From Gammaproteobacteria bacterium HGW-Gammaproteobacteria-11 (lineage in GTDB: Bacteria > Pseudomonadota > Gammaproteobacteria > Pseudomonadales > Pseudomonadaceae), in contig PGZJ01000006.1 of NCBI GenBank assembly GCA_002840055.1, positions 78,431 to 142,430 of the forward strand: 64,000 nucleotides of DNA, read 5' to 3'. The translations under genes were made by a program, and so were the position numbers. Of this stretch, positions 55,630-63,482 are shown in pieces (the first letter of the stretch is position 1; every line of letters starts with the position of its first letter). Below the pieces are notes generated by a model, which was given only the letters and a program-made list of their open reading frames with translations, did not search any database and was not told the origin of the DNA.

Positions 55630-56424
55630 ATGCCAGAAAACGATCCGCTGGCTGAGCGGGCGCGCAGGCTCGAAGAGACCGCCAGCAGACCGGCCAGCGT
55701 GGCGGATAACCGCCCTGCCTGGGTGGGCGGCCTTGACCGCACGCTCAAGCTCCAGGGCGGACTGATCAAAAGCTATGATGCCTTCATGCTTATCCTGGGT
55801 AGGCTGGCAAAGGGGCTGCAAGCGCTCTGGTGGGTGGTCCGCAAGCTGGTGCAGCTGGCCACCAGCGTGTTCAATTGGGCTGCCTACGAGCGAGAAGATG
55901 GCAAGCTGAAATTACAGGCCAGCGGCGAGCCGATTTTTTCCTCAAAGCGGCTTGTGGCCCACTTTTTTGGCGGCCTGGCTGCGGCCTGGCTGCTGCATAT
56001 TGCCTTCTCGGCGATCTATTTCCACTCAACGACCTTTGACGAGTTGGTATACACAACCGGCAAGCAGGAAATTCAAACCGGCGAACTCTATCAGTTTACC
56101 GGCTGCACCTCGTTACCCTGCAGCACAGCCTTGGAAAACGGCAAGTTCTACCAGATTACAGAAAGCTGGTACTTCCCTTACCTGGTGTACCCGGAAGAGA
56201 ACGTCTTTGCCAACATTCCGCAGCAGGATGCGGCCTGCCTGGTCAAAGGCTATGGCCTCTACTTTCGTCGCTTGAAGTTTATTCACCGCCGCTTGCAGTG
56301 GTACCAGAACGTATACAGCGTAGCCTGCCGGCCCTACACCGACGAAGAAAAGCAACAGGCGGTCAATTCAGGTCAGGTAAGAACGGTAGACCACGACAAG
56401 TTGGATCCAGCTGATAGCCGGTAG
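55630..56424 (+). CDS. Single-pass membrane protein of unknown function (gene 3 of 3)
   Basis: 264 residues. An amphipathic hydrophobic stretch (about 51-83, Trp-rich: LWWVVRKLVQL) precedes one clear membrane helix (109-131). The C-terminal half has four cysteines (159, 164, 203, 233) that could form two disulfides if it is periplasmic. I recognise no family. It starts two bases after the unfoldase stop and has AGGA upstream, so the two are translationally coupled. It may recruit the ATPase to the inner membrane (inference). Confidence 0.75.
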   Translation: MPENDPLAERARRLEETASRPASVADNRPAWVGGLDRTLKLQGGLIKSYDAFMLILGRLAKGLQALWWVVRKLVQLATSVFNWAAYEREDGKLKLQASGEPIFSSKRLVAHFFGGLAAAWLLHIAFSAIYFHSTTFDELVYTTGKQEIQTGELYQFTGCTSLPCSTALENGKFYQITESWYFPYLVYPEENVFANIPQQDAACLVKGYGLYFRRLKFIHRRLQWYQNVYSVACRPYTDEEKQQAVNSGQVRTVDHDKLDPADSR

Positions 56425-56461
56425 AGCCCTATAGGCGCGGATAGATCGCTGTAGCAGCGCC

Positions 56462-56492
56462 CGACCCGGTTCAGAGTACCTGAACCGGGTCG
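56462..56492. terminator. Perfect hairpin between converging genes
   Basis: A 13-bp perfect stem CGACCCGGTTCAG / CTGAACCGGGTCG with a five-base loop, between the three-gene operon and the nitroreductase gene. There is no T-run, so it is a terminator by position and stability rather than by full consensus. Confidence 0.6.
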
Positions 56493-56510
56493 CTCGTCGC
56501 CTTCCAGCTG

Positions 56511-57197
56511 TTAAGCCTCAGGCTCGGCAAAGCCGACAAAGCGAGCCACCTCGCTGACCGGGCGGCGCTTGGACACCACGGCGTTGGCCGGAAAGTCCTC
56601 ATCGGGATAACCCATGGCCACGCAGATCATGATCACCTGATCCTCCGGGATGCCGGCATGCTTGCGTACCACCGGCGAATGCATGATGCCCTGACTGTTT
56701 ACCACGCAACCCAGGCCGTGGGCCCAGGCGGCATTCACCAGGCCATTGACCAGCGCACCACAATCGAACTGGGCAATGTCGCCTTCCTGCAGCACGCGAT
56801 CATAGGTCACGACAATGGAGACCGGCGCATCAAACTGGCGAAAGCCGCGCAAAATCCAGTCCTGACGCTTTTCCTTGTCGTCACGGGCAATACCCATGGC
56901 CTCGAAGAGTTGTACCGCGATCTCAACCTGACGTTGCCGGTGCGCGCCCTCGTAGGTGCCAATACCACGGCTCTCCTTGGAAGGGGGTACGCCATTGAGC
57001 ATGCGCTCGGTATTCTCGGCGCGAATCCGGTCCAGCGGCTCACCGGTCAGCACATGCAGATGCCACGGCTGGGTATTCATGGACGAGGGTGCTCGGGCGG
57101 CCAGTGCAATGACGTCTTCGAGCACGCTGCGCGGAATCGGTTGCTGCTTGAACGCGCGAATGCTGCGACGCCCGTAAACCACTTCTTCGTAATTCAC
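56511..57197 (-). CDS. Nitroreductase family FMN oxidoreductase
   Basis: 228 residues. FMN-binding pattern: YGRRSIRAFKQQPIP at the start, ARAPSSMNTQPWHL, and MGYPDEDFPANAVVSKRRPV near the end. Such flavoenzymes reduce nitro compounds or quinones with NAD(P)H; substrate not predictable. The start is GTG 57197 with GGGAG upstream. Confidence 0.88.
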   Translation of the reverse strand: MNYEEVVYGRRSIRAFKQQPIPRSVLEDVIALAARAPSSMNTQPWHLHVLTGEPLDRIRAENTERMLNGVPPSKESRGIGTYEGAHRQRQVEIAVQLFEAMGIARDDKEKRQDWILRGFRQFDAPVSIVVTYDRVLQEGDIAQFDCGALVNGLVNAAWAHGLGCVVNSQGIMHSPVVRKHAGIPEDQVIMICVAMGYPDEDFPANAVVSKRRPVSEVARFVGFAEPEA

Positions 57198-57523
57198 CTT
57201 TCTCTCCCATGACTATTTGAGGGCTCTGATGCGCTGTTACCACGCGCTTACCCGTCTGCGAATCAGACCATAGCACAAGGCTGCTGGCGCTCAGCCAGGT
57301 GATAAAGGGCGGGAATAGGGGGGTATGCGGAGCAGGATGGCGACGCTGTTTGGGCGCAGGTCGATCAGCCCGGGAACCAGCGATCACCGATGCTTTGCCG
57401 ATGGCCTTGCGGCCGCATCGGCAAGATCAGCAAAACGCAACATGGAAAAATGGCGTGTGGGAATGCGTTGCATCGCCACGAACCGCCTGACGGCATCTGC
57501 ACATGCACCAAAGAGGGAGCGAG
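57198..57523. other. Non-coding stretch between nitroreductase and zinc-finger genes
   Basis: 326 bp. It contains an imperfect hairpin at 57397-57422 (GCCGATGGCC paired with GGCCGCATCGGC, two-base bulge). Several short open frames on the plus strand have no ribosome-binding site or recognisable product; I call no gene. Confidence 0.45.
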
Positions 57524-57910
57524 TTACGCGTTGATATTGGATTTGAAGGCGTTGATGGCCTTCTTCACCCGCTCCAACAGTGTGAACTCCGTGAGGTCGG
57601 CAAATTCGCCAGCATCAAAGAACACACCGTCACAGTAGTGGCAGGATTCGAGTTCAATGTGCTGCTGGGTGCGATCGACCATTTTCAGCATGGGTTTTTT
57701 GCACTCCGGGCAATCAATATCACGGACCAGGTTGTAAGCTGCCGCGGCGTTTGTGTTCGACTCATCGATTGATTTTGCGGCGGCCAATGACTTGGCGATT
57801 TCATGGCTTGAGTCCCGGAACCAGATACCGTTGCAACCACTGCATTTTTCAGCTGAAAACCTGAAATCGTCGATCTTGTTCATTTGCGAAGCACATTTTG
57901 GGCAATGCAT
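57524..57910 (-). CDS. Zinc-ribbon (zf-TFIIB-like) protein
   Basis: 128 residues with two zinc-ribbon knuckle pairs: MHCPKCASQM / KCSGCNGIWF and DCPECKKPML / SCHYCDGVFFD. This tandem arrangement is the zf-TFIIB domain found in small bacterial proteins of unknown role. ATG 57910 follows an excellent AGGAGG; an upstream in-frame ATG at 57940 does not. Confidence 0.82.
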   Translation of the reverse strand: MHCPKCASQMNKIDDFRFSAEKCSGCNGIWFRDSSHEIAKSLAAAKSIDESNTNAAAAYNLVRDIDCPECKKPMLKMVDRTQQHIELESCHYCDGVFFDAGEFADLTEFTLLERVKKAINAFKSNINA

Positions 57911-58135
57911 AACGCCTCCTTGGTTATCTTTATGAATCATTCCGTCATCAGTATCACGCCGTGGCAGAGATCAAACGGCGGTGAATCAGAACTGATCACA
58001 CCCGCCGTCATATCAGGACCATCGGCATGCGTATTCTCGCTTGATCAAGCCCGATACCGCAATTCAAGCTGTTGCTCTTTACCCTGGCTAAGCCTGGGCC
58101 AATCCAGCTTCGGGCTTGCCCGAATGGAACAGGCT

Positions 58136-58552
58136 TCAACCTTCGTGGGTATCCGGCCCGGCGTCTTTGTAGCGCGGCAGCGAGTCTGCCGTTTCGAACC
58201 AGGCAATCTTGCTTTGCTGCCAGATGTGGTATTGCGGGAGTACCTGCGACGGGTCCTCCAGACTGGCCAGGGTGACGTCAATGGTCTTTGCCGATTGCGA
58301 TTGGCGGAATGCGATTTGGGTGCCACAGGCACCACAGAACTCCCTTTGACTGTGCGCGCTTGACTGAAAAATGCTGGGCGCGCCCCTTGTGTACGAGAAA
58401 CCTGTAATGGCCACGGTTAACCATGCGATGCTGGGTGCGCCGCTGGAGCGTTGGCACAGCCGACAATGGCAGTAACCTGCATCAATCGGCTGGTCGGTAA
58501 TGCGGTACCGGACTGCGCCGCAGAGACATCCGCCTTCAAGTGTCTGGAGCAT
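58136..58552 (-). CDS. GFA family (glutathione-dependent formaldehyde-activating-like) protein
   Basis: 138 residues. Cysteine pattern GGCLCGAVRY, GYCHCRLCQRSSG and FCGACGTQ is that of the GFA/CENP-V zinc fold. Usually annotated as formaldehyde-activating enzyme, though true activity is shown for few members. ATG 58552 has AGGTAA upstream. About 225 bp without a gene lie downstream, before the zinc-ribbon gene. Confidence 0.85.
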   Translation of the reverse strand: MLQTLEGGCLCGAVRYRITDQPIDAGYCHCRLCQRSSGAPSIAWLTVAITGFSYTRGAPSIFQSSAHSQREFCGACGTQIAFRQSQSAKTIDVTLASLEDPSQVLPQYHIWQQSKIAWFETADSLPRYKDAGPDTHEG

Positions 58553-58657
58553 GGTTATTACCTGGGAGGCCAAGGCTGTGATTCATTGCCTGAGCAAAAC
58601 AAAGTTCTCAGCCGCTGAAGCGGCGAACCACATCCATAATAATCCTGGATGCAGGGG

Positions 58658-59218
58658 TTAAAGGTCATCTGCATTGATGATCCCGCCATACTCGTCAGAG
58701 TAGACATACTTGCCTGACAGGACGCCCTCTACAAAAGCGGTGAAATATTCTTCGAAGTTGCTGGCCTGCAGCTCTCGCTCAGCCATGTCGTGCCACATGG
58801 TAATGACTTGTCCGACAGAGCCGGAAGCGGCGGGATCGAGGTCGATACAGAGGTGATCACCACCACCGTTGTGGGTGAAGGGAATCCACTTCGGGTTCCA
58901 CCAATCGTCTTTTATTTCTGCTTCAGGCTCCGAGGAAAAATCGTCGAAATCCCCTCCATCGAGAAGCTCTTTCCATACCTGCCACTGGTTATGGATTTCT
59001 TCACAGGACAGGAACTCCATGCCATCGAATATTGAGGCGAATCCGCTCTGGCCGTTGTGCACCTTCAGGCATGCAATGAAATCAGCCGGAAGCTTCGCAC
59101 CCAGTTTTTCCTCGAGTTGCGAAATTTGCTCATCAGTTGCAGGCGGATTTAAGAAGGTAATACCTTCTGGCCAGTGTGCTGACAGCCATGCTTCAAATTT
59201 TTGCCATGTTTGCTTCAT
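58658..59218 (-). CDS. SMI1/KNR4 family protein
   Basis: 186 residues: NPPATDEQISQLEEKLGAKLPADFIACLKVHNG is the SMI1/KNR4 signature (quoted in parts here), followed by WIPFTHNGGGDHLCIDLDP and EEYFTAFVEGVL. Many bacterial members are immunity proteins against polymorphic toxins; no toxin gene is adjacent, so this one would be an orphan. ATG 59218; an in-frame TTG directly precedes it. Confidence 0.85.
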   Translation of the reverse strand: MKQTWQKFEAWLSAHWPEGITFLNPPATDEQISQLEEKLGAKLPADFIACLKVHNGQSGFASIFDGMEFLSCEEIHNQWQVWKELLDGGDFDDFSSEPEAEIKDDWWNPKWIPFTHNGGGDHLCIDLDPAASGSVGQVITMWHDMAERELQASNFEEYFTAFVEGVLSGKYVYSDEYGGIINADDL

Positions 59219-59308
59219 CAACCTGTCCTTGTTTGTGCGTGTTGAGGGGGCTTGTTCATCGTAGCAGGTTCGACGCGGGTAACTGCCGGATGAACCTTCG
59301 ACGCTGCG

Positions 59309-59659
59309 TCACCTGCCAGCACGAAAATACTCAAACTGTTCTCCATCCGGGAATTGCAGCAGCATTTTCTCGTCATCGAGTGCCAGAATGTCAACGACCA
59401 TGCGTCTGGTGAAAACATCACCGTACTCAATGTGCAGCCTGTTGCCCTGGGCGCAATACTCGAACTCAGGAACTCTCAATGGCTCATAAAAGGTACCACC
59501 ACTGTCGCCAAAGGCGGCGCCCAGGTTTTCAATGTCAGGTACTTCCGAAATGAACCAGGTCTGCTGAAGCTCCCAGGACGAGAAGCTACGGTTATCAATG
59601 CATTCCTTGCTGCATCCGACCAGCGCCAAAAGGGACACGGCAAGTAGCGACGCTTTCAT
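59309..59659 (-). CDS. Putative small lipoprotein
   Basis: 116 residues with a lipoprotein signal (LLAVSLLALVGC) and a compact domain with two further cysteines. No family recognised. It lies 90 bases upstream of the SMI1-like gene on the same strand and could be cotranscribed. Upstream, 59660-59934 holds no credible gene. Confidence 0.6.
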   Translation of the reverse strand: MKASLLAVSLLALVGCSKECIDNRSFSSWELQQTWFISEVPDIENLGAAFGDSGGTFYEPLRVPEFEYCAQGNRLHIEYGDVFTRRMVVDILALDDEKMLLQFPDGEQFEYFRAGR

Positions 59660-59934
59660 GTCTGTTCATACTCCCGGTGCAAGGCAACCGCCTCGCGACC
59701 AATGAGATCAATGGGTAACGGCTGGCTGAGAGGGAGGCTTAGATTCCCTTCTGCGCCTCGATACGGCGCTAGCGCCTTAATAAGCTCAGCACGCTTCATG
59801 CTGGGTGCGGTAGCGTACAGACCTCACCGCTGGGTACGGCTGATAATAATGAGTTACCAAAGCTGCACAGCAGCGTATCACGCGCCAAGGCGGTGCTTTG
59901 AGTAACTCACGGTCTTCAGCACCAGAGGAATGCC

Positions 59935-60108
59935 ATGTCGTTTTTAATTTATATGATCGGACTTGCTTTGACCGTTGGCGGCATTGCCTGGGGGCTTGTG
60001 ACCGCAGGCCTGGCTACTGTTTATGTGAGTATTTTTTGTGTCATCGTACTGGGTGTAGGCATCATGATGGCGGTTTCACGGACCCGCTCCAAGGACTCGT
60101 CGCCCTAG
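59935..60108 (+). CDS. Small 57-residue membrane protein
   Basis: ATG 59935 lies five bases after GAGGA and opens a 57-residue frame with two membrane helices (about 2-24 and 27-47) and a charged tail (SRTRSKDSSP). Good ribosome-binding site and helix-loop-helix character support a real small gene. Function unknown. Confidence 0.6.
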   Translation: MSFLIYMIGLALTVGGIAWGLVTAGLATVYVSIFCVIVLGVGIMMAVSRTRSKDSSP

Positions 60109-60197
60109 TGCTTCACCTGCCGAGCTGAAGATTCCAGGGGCTTACAGCGAATAGGGGGGGGCAACGCCCCGCCAGGCTAAGCAGTTTGGCAAGTCAT

Positions 60198-60554
60198 TTA
60201 TACGAGCCCATCTTTCCACGCGTAGTACATTCCCTGGCTGAAGCAATGAGCCATGTTCTCATCGCTCGCCCACGGATAGCGTTCTTTGAATACCCGGGAA
60301 AACGCATCCTGATCCACACCGCTACTTGCCTTCTCCGCCAGTTCATACATCTTGGCGTGACCGAATTTCATCGCTTCCTGGCAGATGGCATTGTAGTCAT
60401 CAAGCTGTGTGTCGGTAAGAGCGGGCTCTATTGCGCCGAGTCTTGCCTGAATAGGTTTTAGCCAATCTGTACCCCATTCCATGGCCAGCTTAAGCCCGAG
60501 ATTGAGCACTTTTTCGTTTGGAAAGGCGCGGTCCTCATTGCTGTCTGGGTACAT
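60198..60554 (-). CDS. Hypothetical soluble helical protein
   Basis: 118 residues starting MYPDSNEDRAFPNEKVLNLG, mostly helical, ending with HCFSQGMYYAWKDGLV. No domain recognised. ATG 60554 has GGTGAG five bases upstream; a longer in-frame start at 60680 overlaps the next gene and is rejected. Confidence 0.65.
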   Translation of the reverse strand: MYPDSNEDRAFPNEKVLNLGLKLAMEWGTDWLKPIQARLGAIEPALTDTQLDDYNAICQEAMKFGHAKMYELAEKASSGVDQDAFSRVFKERYPWASDENMAHCFSQGMYYAWKDGLV

Positions 60555-60631
60555 GTTACTCACCGGTATCAATGCCATGCTTTGCGGCGAAAAGGCCGTC
60601 CTGGCCCGGAAGAGGCGACAACAGCCGATTG

Positions 60632-61060
60632 CTATAGACTTTGCTCGGGGAGGAGTTGTGGATTCCAGACAACCTCCCACAAATGGCCGTCAATATCCTG
60701 AAAATAGCCTGCATAACCACCCCAGAAAGTATCCTCCGCCGGTTTCACAATACGCGCACCAGCCCGTTCAGCCTGGCCCATTACTTCATCAACCTCGGAC
60801 CTGGACATCACGTTATGGCCGATCGAAAACGCCGCTGCGTTGGGAGGCAGCAGCTGCAGGCCAGAATCATGCGCAAGGCTGCGTCTCGGCCAGAGCGCCA
60901 GCTTGAGACCAGAAGACAGATCGAAGAATGCCACAGCCCCATGTTCGAACTCCTGGCCGACTATCCCTTCCGTCGAGAATCCAAGACCGTCTCGATAGAA
61001 CAGGACGGCTTGCTCAAGATCATCTACGCCAAGTGTGATAACAGAAATGCGTGGCTTCAA
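60632..61060 (-). CDS. VOC family (glyoxalase-like) protein
   Basis: 142 residues. KPRISVITLGVDDLEQAVLF and DGLGFSTEG are typical of the VOC superfamily, with paired beta-alpha-beta-beta-beta units; the second has GYAGYFQDIDGHLWEVVWNP with a metal-ligand-like Glu. Likely start is TTG 61060, with AGGA upstream; an in-frame ATG at 61123 would include decayed attC sequence. Substrate unknown. Confidence 0.82.
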   Translation of the reverse strand: MKPRISVITLGVDDLEQAVLFYRDGLGFSTEGIVGQEFEHGAVAFFDLSSGLKLALWPRRSLAHDSGLQLLPPNAAAFSIGHNVMSRSEVDEVMGQAERAGARIVKPAEDTFWGGYAGYFQDIDGHLWEVVWNPQLLPEQSL

Positions 61061-61080
61061 TGCTTTGGTTTCCTTGGTCG

Positions 61081-61156
61081 TCAGCGACAGGCGGCCTGAG
61101 AAGGGTGTCTGGTGGAGGGTCATCAGCCCGGAGCAGACTTGATGGCATGGTTATGT
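61081..61156 (-). repeat. Truncated attC site, distal end of the cassette array
   Basis: The plus strand ends with ATGGCATGGTTATGT (61142-61156), identical in style to the intact sites at 62370 and 63899. The matching opposite arm with an AAC core is missing, so only half of a site survives next to the VOC gene. Confidence 0.5.
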
Positions 61157-61169
61157 GCAGAATGCCTGA

Positions 61170-61451
61170 TTAAGCAGGGCCGACCAACTGTGCAATAACG
61201 ATAGACAGGCCAATCATTAGGGCAAACCCGATCAGAGACACTATTAGATGGGTTAGGGTCGAAGCACGCTCATGCTCATTGATGGACTCCTGCGGCAGCC
61301 TACCAACGCTGATTACGCGACACAGTACCCAGCCAACATACCAGGCAAGGGTCTCGAAAATAAACTCCCAGAACAGCCAGACCAAAGCGCGAACCAGCAC
61401 GCCAACTAGCCGCAAAATGCTTTTTACCGCCCCTTCTGCTAACTCCTCCAA
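61170..61451 (-). CDS. Cassette-borne hypothetical membrane protein
   Basis: 93 residues, two membrane segments (about 15-45, long and Trp-rich, and 70-90). No family recognised. The likely start is TTG 61451 with GGGAG eight bases upstream. It lies between the decayed attC sites at 61081 and 61471 and thus looks like one cassette. Confidence 0.6.
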   Translation of the reverse strand: MEELAEGAVKSILRLVGVLVRALVWLFWEFIFETLAWYVGWVLCRVISVGRLPQESINEHERASTLTHLIVSLIGFALMIGLSIVIAQLVGPA

Positions 61452-61470
61452 GGATTCATCTCCCTAAAAT

Positions 61471-61550
61471 ACAGAACGTGGCGCAGTGGAAAGGCATCCG
61501 AATTGGTGATCCTGCCAGCGGCCGGTGCCCGACGGGCACGAACGGCTATC
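61471..61550 (-). repeat. Degenerate attC site
   Basis: About 80 bp between the DUF3024 stop and the next start. One end has ACAGAAC as an AAC-type core; the interior forms GTGCCCGACGGGCAC. The other core is not consensus. Called from spacing and cassette context. Confidence 0.45.
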
Positions 61551-61893
61551 CAAAAAAGCATCCGTGTGTGTCTTCAGCCACTATATTGAGAAAGTCGGAA
61601 AGTGATTTGACTTTGGGCATTGGCTCATATCCGTGCCACTTCAGATCGGCGCGCTGCCAGAGTATCTTCCAGCAGCCTTCAGCTTTCACAAAGGTGGCCT
61701 TTGCCACTGGCGTTTCAATTTTGGCTGAAGGATCCCGCCAATGTGGTCGTATTTCGAATATTTCCACACTCTGGCCTTCTATCCTATAGCCAAGATCAAG
61801 CTCATTGCGGATGTGTTCAGGAGGGCGTCGCACCTTCATGAATGCCTCGACCTCTTTCTCGCATTTGTTAATTTCGAATTCACTTATAGTCAT
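61546..61893 (-). CDS. DUF3024 family protein (cassette)
   Basis: 115 residues. LGYRIEGQSVEIFEIRPHW, PVAKATFVKAEGCWKILWQR and the ending HGCFFG match DUF3024, a small family often met in integron cassettes and genomic islands. Function unknown. The ATG follows immediately on an attC-like sequence. Confidence 0.85.
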   Translation of the reverse strand: MTISEFEINKCEKEVEAFMKVRRPPEHIRNELDLGYRIEGQSVEIFEIRPHWRDPSAKIETPVAKATFVKAEGCWKILWQRADLKWHGYEPMPKVKSLSDFLNIVAEDTHGCFFG

Positions 61894-61961
61894 GATAATT
61901 CACCGATGTCCGTCCGGCGTAGGGCCTAAGGCCCGGAACGCACTACAAGAGTCGGTTATGT
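61886..61961 (-). repeat. Partly decayed attC site
   Basis: The plus strand ends with GGTTATGT (61954-61961), and GGGCCTAAGGCCC forms the central hairpin; the left core is altered (AATTCAC in place of an AAC core). The YnfA stop codon lies in the GTTA core, the usual cassette arrangement. Confidence 0.6.
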
Positions 61962-62288
61962 GGTGCGCGGCGCAAACATGATGATAGCCATCCCCATCAG
62001 CGCAACAGCCGAGCCAAGCAAATCCCAAGCGGTTGGGCGAATACCATCGACGGCCCACAGCCACACGATTGCCATAAAAATGTACACACCACCATACGCA
62101 GCATAGACCCTGCCGGCAGCGGTGGGGTGCAGCGAAAGCAACCATGCAAATGCTGCGAGACTCAACGCACCTGGAACAAGAAGCCAGATGGTTTTGCCCT
62201 CACGAAGCCAGAGGTAAGGCAAATAACAACCCACAATCTCAGCTAATGCAGTGACGAGAAAAAGACCGACTGTTTTCAACTCTGGCAA
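61956..62288 (-). CDS. YnfA family membrane protein (cassette)
   Basis: 110 residues, four membrane helices. [34 protein letters not shown] and the remainder closely follow YnfA/UPF0060, a small multidrug-resistance-like family. Transport activity is not certain. Carried as a cassette between two attC sites; its stop overlaps the GTTA core. Confidence 0.92.
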   Translation of the reverse strand: MPELKTVGLFLVTALAEIVGCYLPYLWLREGKTIWLLVPGALSLAAFAWLLSLHPTAAGRVYAAYGGVYIFMAIVWLWAVDGIRPTAWDLLGSAVALMGMAIIMFAPRTT

Positions 62289-62369
62289 TGAAATTGCCCT
62301 CCTGGCAGAAACACATAATCCGAAGCCCCGCAGCGGCCAACGGCTGCGAATGGGTGCGATTCAGTCGGA

Positions 62370-62446
62370 ACCCAACGCTCGCCATCACCGTGACAAAACC
62401 TCGGCGAAGCGGAGGGTATGGCATCCGGTGCATGGCTTGGTTATGT
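62370..62446 (-). repeat. attC recombination site (77 bp)
   Basis: Plus-strand boundary cores ACCCAAC (62370-62376) and GTTATGT (62440-62446) flank arms GCCATCACCG and CGGTGCATGGC that pair with one extrahelical base. The toxin stop codon lies in the GTTA core. Confidence 0.85.
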
Positions 62447-62740
62447 TTCGTTTGCTGGTAATTCGAGCTGCCTCTCACTCCGCCAGACTCGTATGAGCAC
62501 AACCTCTTTAGCTTGCCTGAGATAGACAACTCGAAACGGCGCGTGAATCAATTCGCGAATATGATCCAGGTTGAATTCAGGAACTACTCGGCCAGCATCA
62601 GGGTGGAGTTGAAGCATTTCGCTATGCTCCAGGATAGCAGCCACGAAATCATCACCGATATGCGGCACATCCTGCTCTTTGTAATACTCCTGAATAGCCT
62701 GTAAGTCCTCAAGAGCGGACTGTGCGATGCGTAATTCCAT
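62441..62740 (-). CDS. RelE/ParE-family toxin (cassette)
   Basis: 99 residues: ALEDLQAIQEYYKEQ, then the RELIHAPFRVVYLR and VVLIRVWRSERQL strands of the ParE/RelE fold. Expected to inhibit gyrase (ParE-like) or cleave mRNA (RelE-like); which is not certain. The ATG directly follows the antitoxin stop (no gap), and the stop is inside an attC site. Confidence 0.9.
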   Translation of the reverse strand: MELRIAQSALEDLQAIQEYYKEQDVPHIGDDFVAAILEHSEMLQLHPDAGRVVPEFNLDHIRELIHAPFRVVYLRQAKEVVLIRVWRSERQLELPANET

Positions 62741-63010
62741 TTACTTGATGCCCAACGTTTTCTTGACGTCCTCCAACGATACGGTGTTGCCCTCGCGAAC
62801 ATCCATAAGCCCCCGCGCCACCGCCTTTACAAACCGCAATTCCTCTGCGGTTCTTTCATAATCCTCGAGCCCCTGCACAACAGCTATACCGCGGCCACGG
62901 CTGGTGAGCAGGATGGGGCGATGCGTGTCCTGCGCTCGCCCAACCACCTTTCCGGGATTGATCTTCAGGTCTGATAGAGGAATGACATCCTCGGAAAATT
63001 TCACTTGCAT
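62741..63010 (-). CDS. Phd/YefM-family antitoxin (cassette)
   Basis: 89 residues. MQVKFSEDVIPLSDLKINPGKV and RPILLTSRGRGIAVVQGLEDYE are the Phd/YefM DNA-binding domain; the C-terminal third (from about 55) is the toxin-binding part. Promoter probably lies within the cassette, between 63011 and the attC at 63074, allowing autoregulation and expression independent of the array. Confidence 0.92.
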   Translation of the reverse strand: MQVKFSEDVIPLSDLKINPGKVVGRAQDTHRPILLTSRGRGIAVVQGLEDYERTAEELRFVKAVARGLMDVREGNTVSLEDVKKTLGIK

Positions 63011-63073
63011 AGTGATTACCTAGTCAACGATTTGGTGCCATTATTAGCACCAGTTAACAGGTGCGGTCAAGAA

Positions 63074-63151
63074 GCATAACGCCCGGCACACGTGCCGTTT
63101 TGTAGCCGCGGAGCGGCGGAAAAGCGGTCACGGTGCTGCCGCTTGTTAAAT
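63074..63151 (-). repeat. attC recombination site (78 bp)
   Basis: Plus-strand cores GCATAAC (63074-63080) and GTTAAAT (63145-63151; perfect GTTRRRY) enclose GGCACACG and CGGTGCTGCC arms plus an inner CCGC/GCGG stem around 63106-63118. Confidence 0.88.
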
Positions 63152-63153
63152 TC

Positions 63154-63471
63154 TTACACTAGCAAAATGGCTGACGCCAACCCGACCAGCACTAAGAATA
63201 GTGATGCCCACATTAATGCTCTATGGCGTGAGGGCTTGAGTAAACGGTAGTGCCTTAGCCAAAAATGACCCGCCATAAGACCAGAAACACCAAACCACAA
63301 GGACGAAACAAAATAAGCGCTATAGCCGTGATAGAAGACACTCGAACTGCGACCCCAAAAAACGGCCTCAGCGTTCAGCAGAAGAAGCACCGTATAGCCG
63401 GAAAGCAGAATGGGCAAAAAAATGCCGAGTGAAAGTGCCTCGATTTTCTTGAAACGCGGAATCGTGTCCAT
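63154..63471 (-). CDS. Cassette-borne hypothetical membrane protein
   Basis: 105 residues with three membrane helices (about 13-33, 52-70, 84-103). No family recognised. Located between the attC sites at 63074 and 63483; its stop is two bases from the attC core. Confidence 0.7.
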   Translation of the reverse strand: MDTIPRFKKIEALSLGIFLPILLSGYTVLLLLNAEAVFWGRSSSVFYHGYSAYFVSSLWFGVSGLMAGHFWLRHYRLLKPSRHRALMWASLFLVLVGLASAILLV

Positions 63472-63482
63472 GACCGCCTGAA

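Noticed and set aside
51553..56424. Type VI secretion ClpV locus
   Set aside because: No TssB, TssC, Hcp, VgrG or TssM-like gene in the window, and the coiled-coil protein does not resemble a sheath subunit.
56462..56492. Attachment site or inverted-repeat end of a mobile element
   Set aside because: The 13-bp perfect hairpin occurs once, between converging gene ends, and no recombinase or second copy was seen; a terminator is simpler.
57299..57534. Short plus-strand open frames between nitroreductase and the zinc-ribbon gene
   Set aside because: No ribosome-binding site, no recognisable product, and overlapping alternatives in two frames.
57198..61060. Further integron cassettes among the small minus-strand genes
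   Set aside because: I found no pair of AAC/GTT cores with matching arms between these genes, so I limit the array to the region right of about 61.1 kb.
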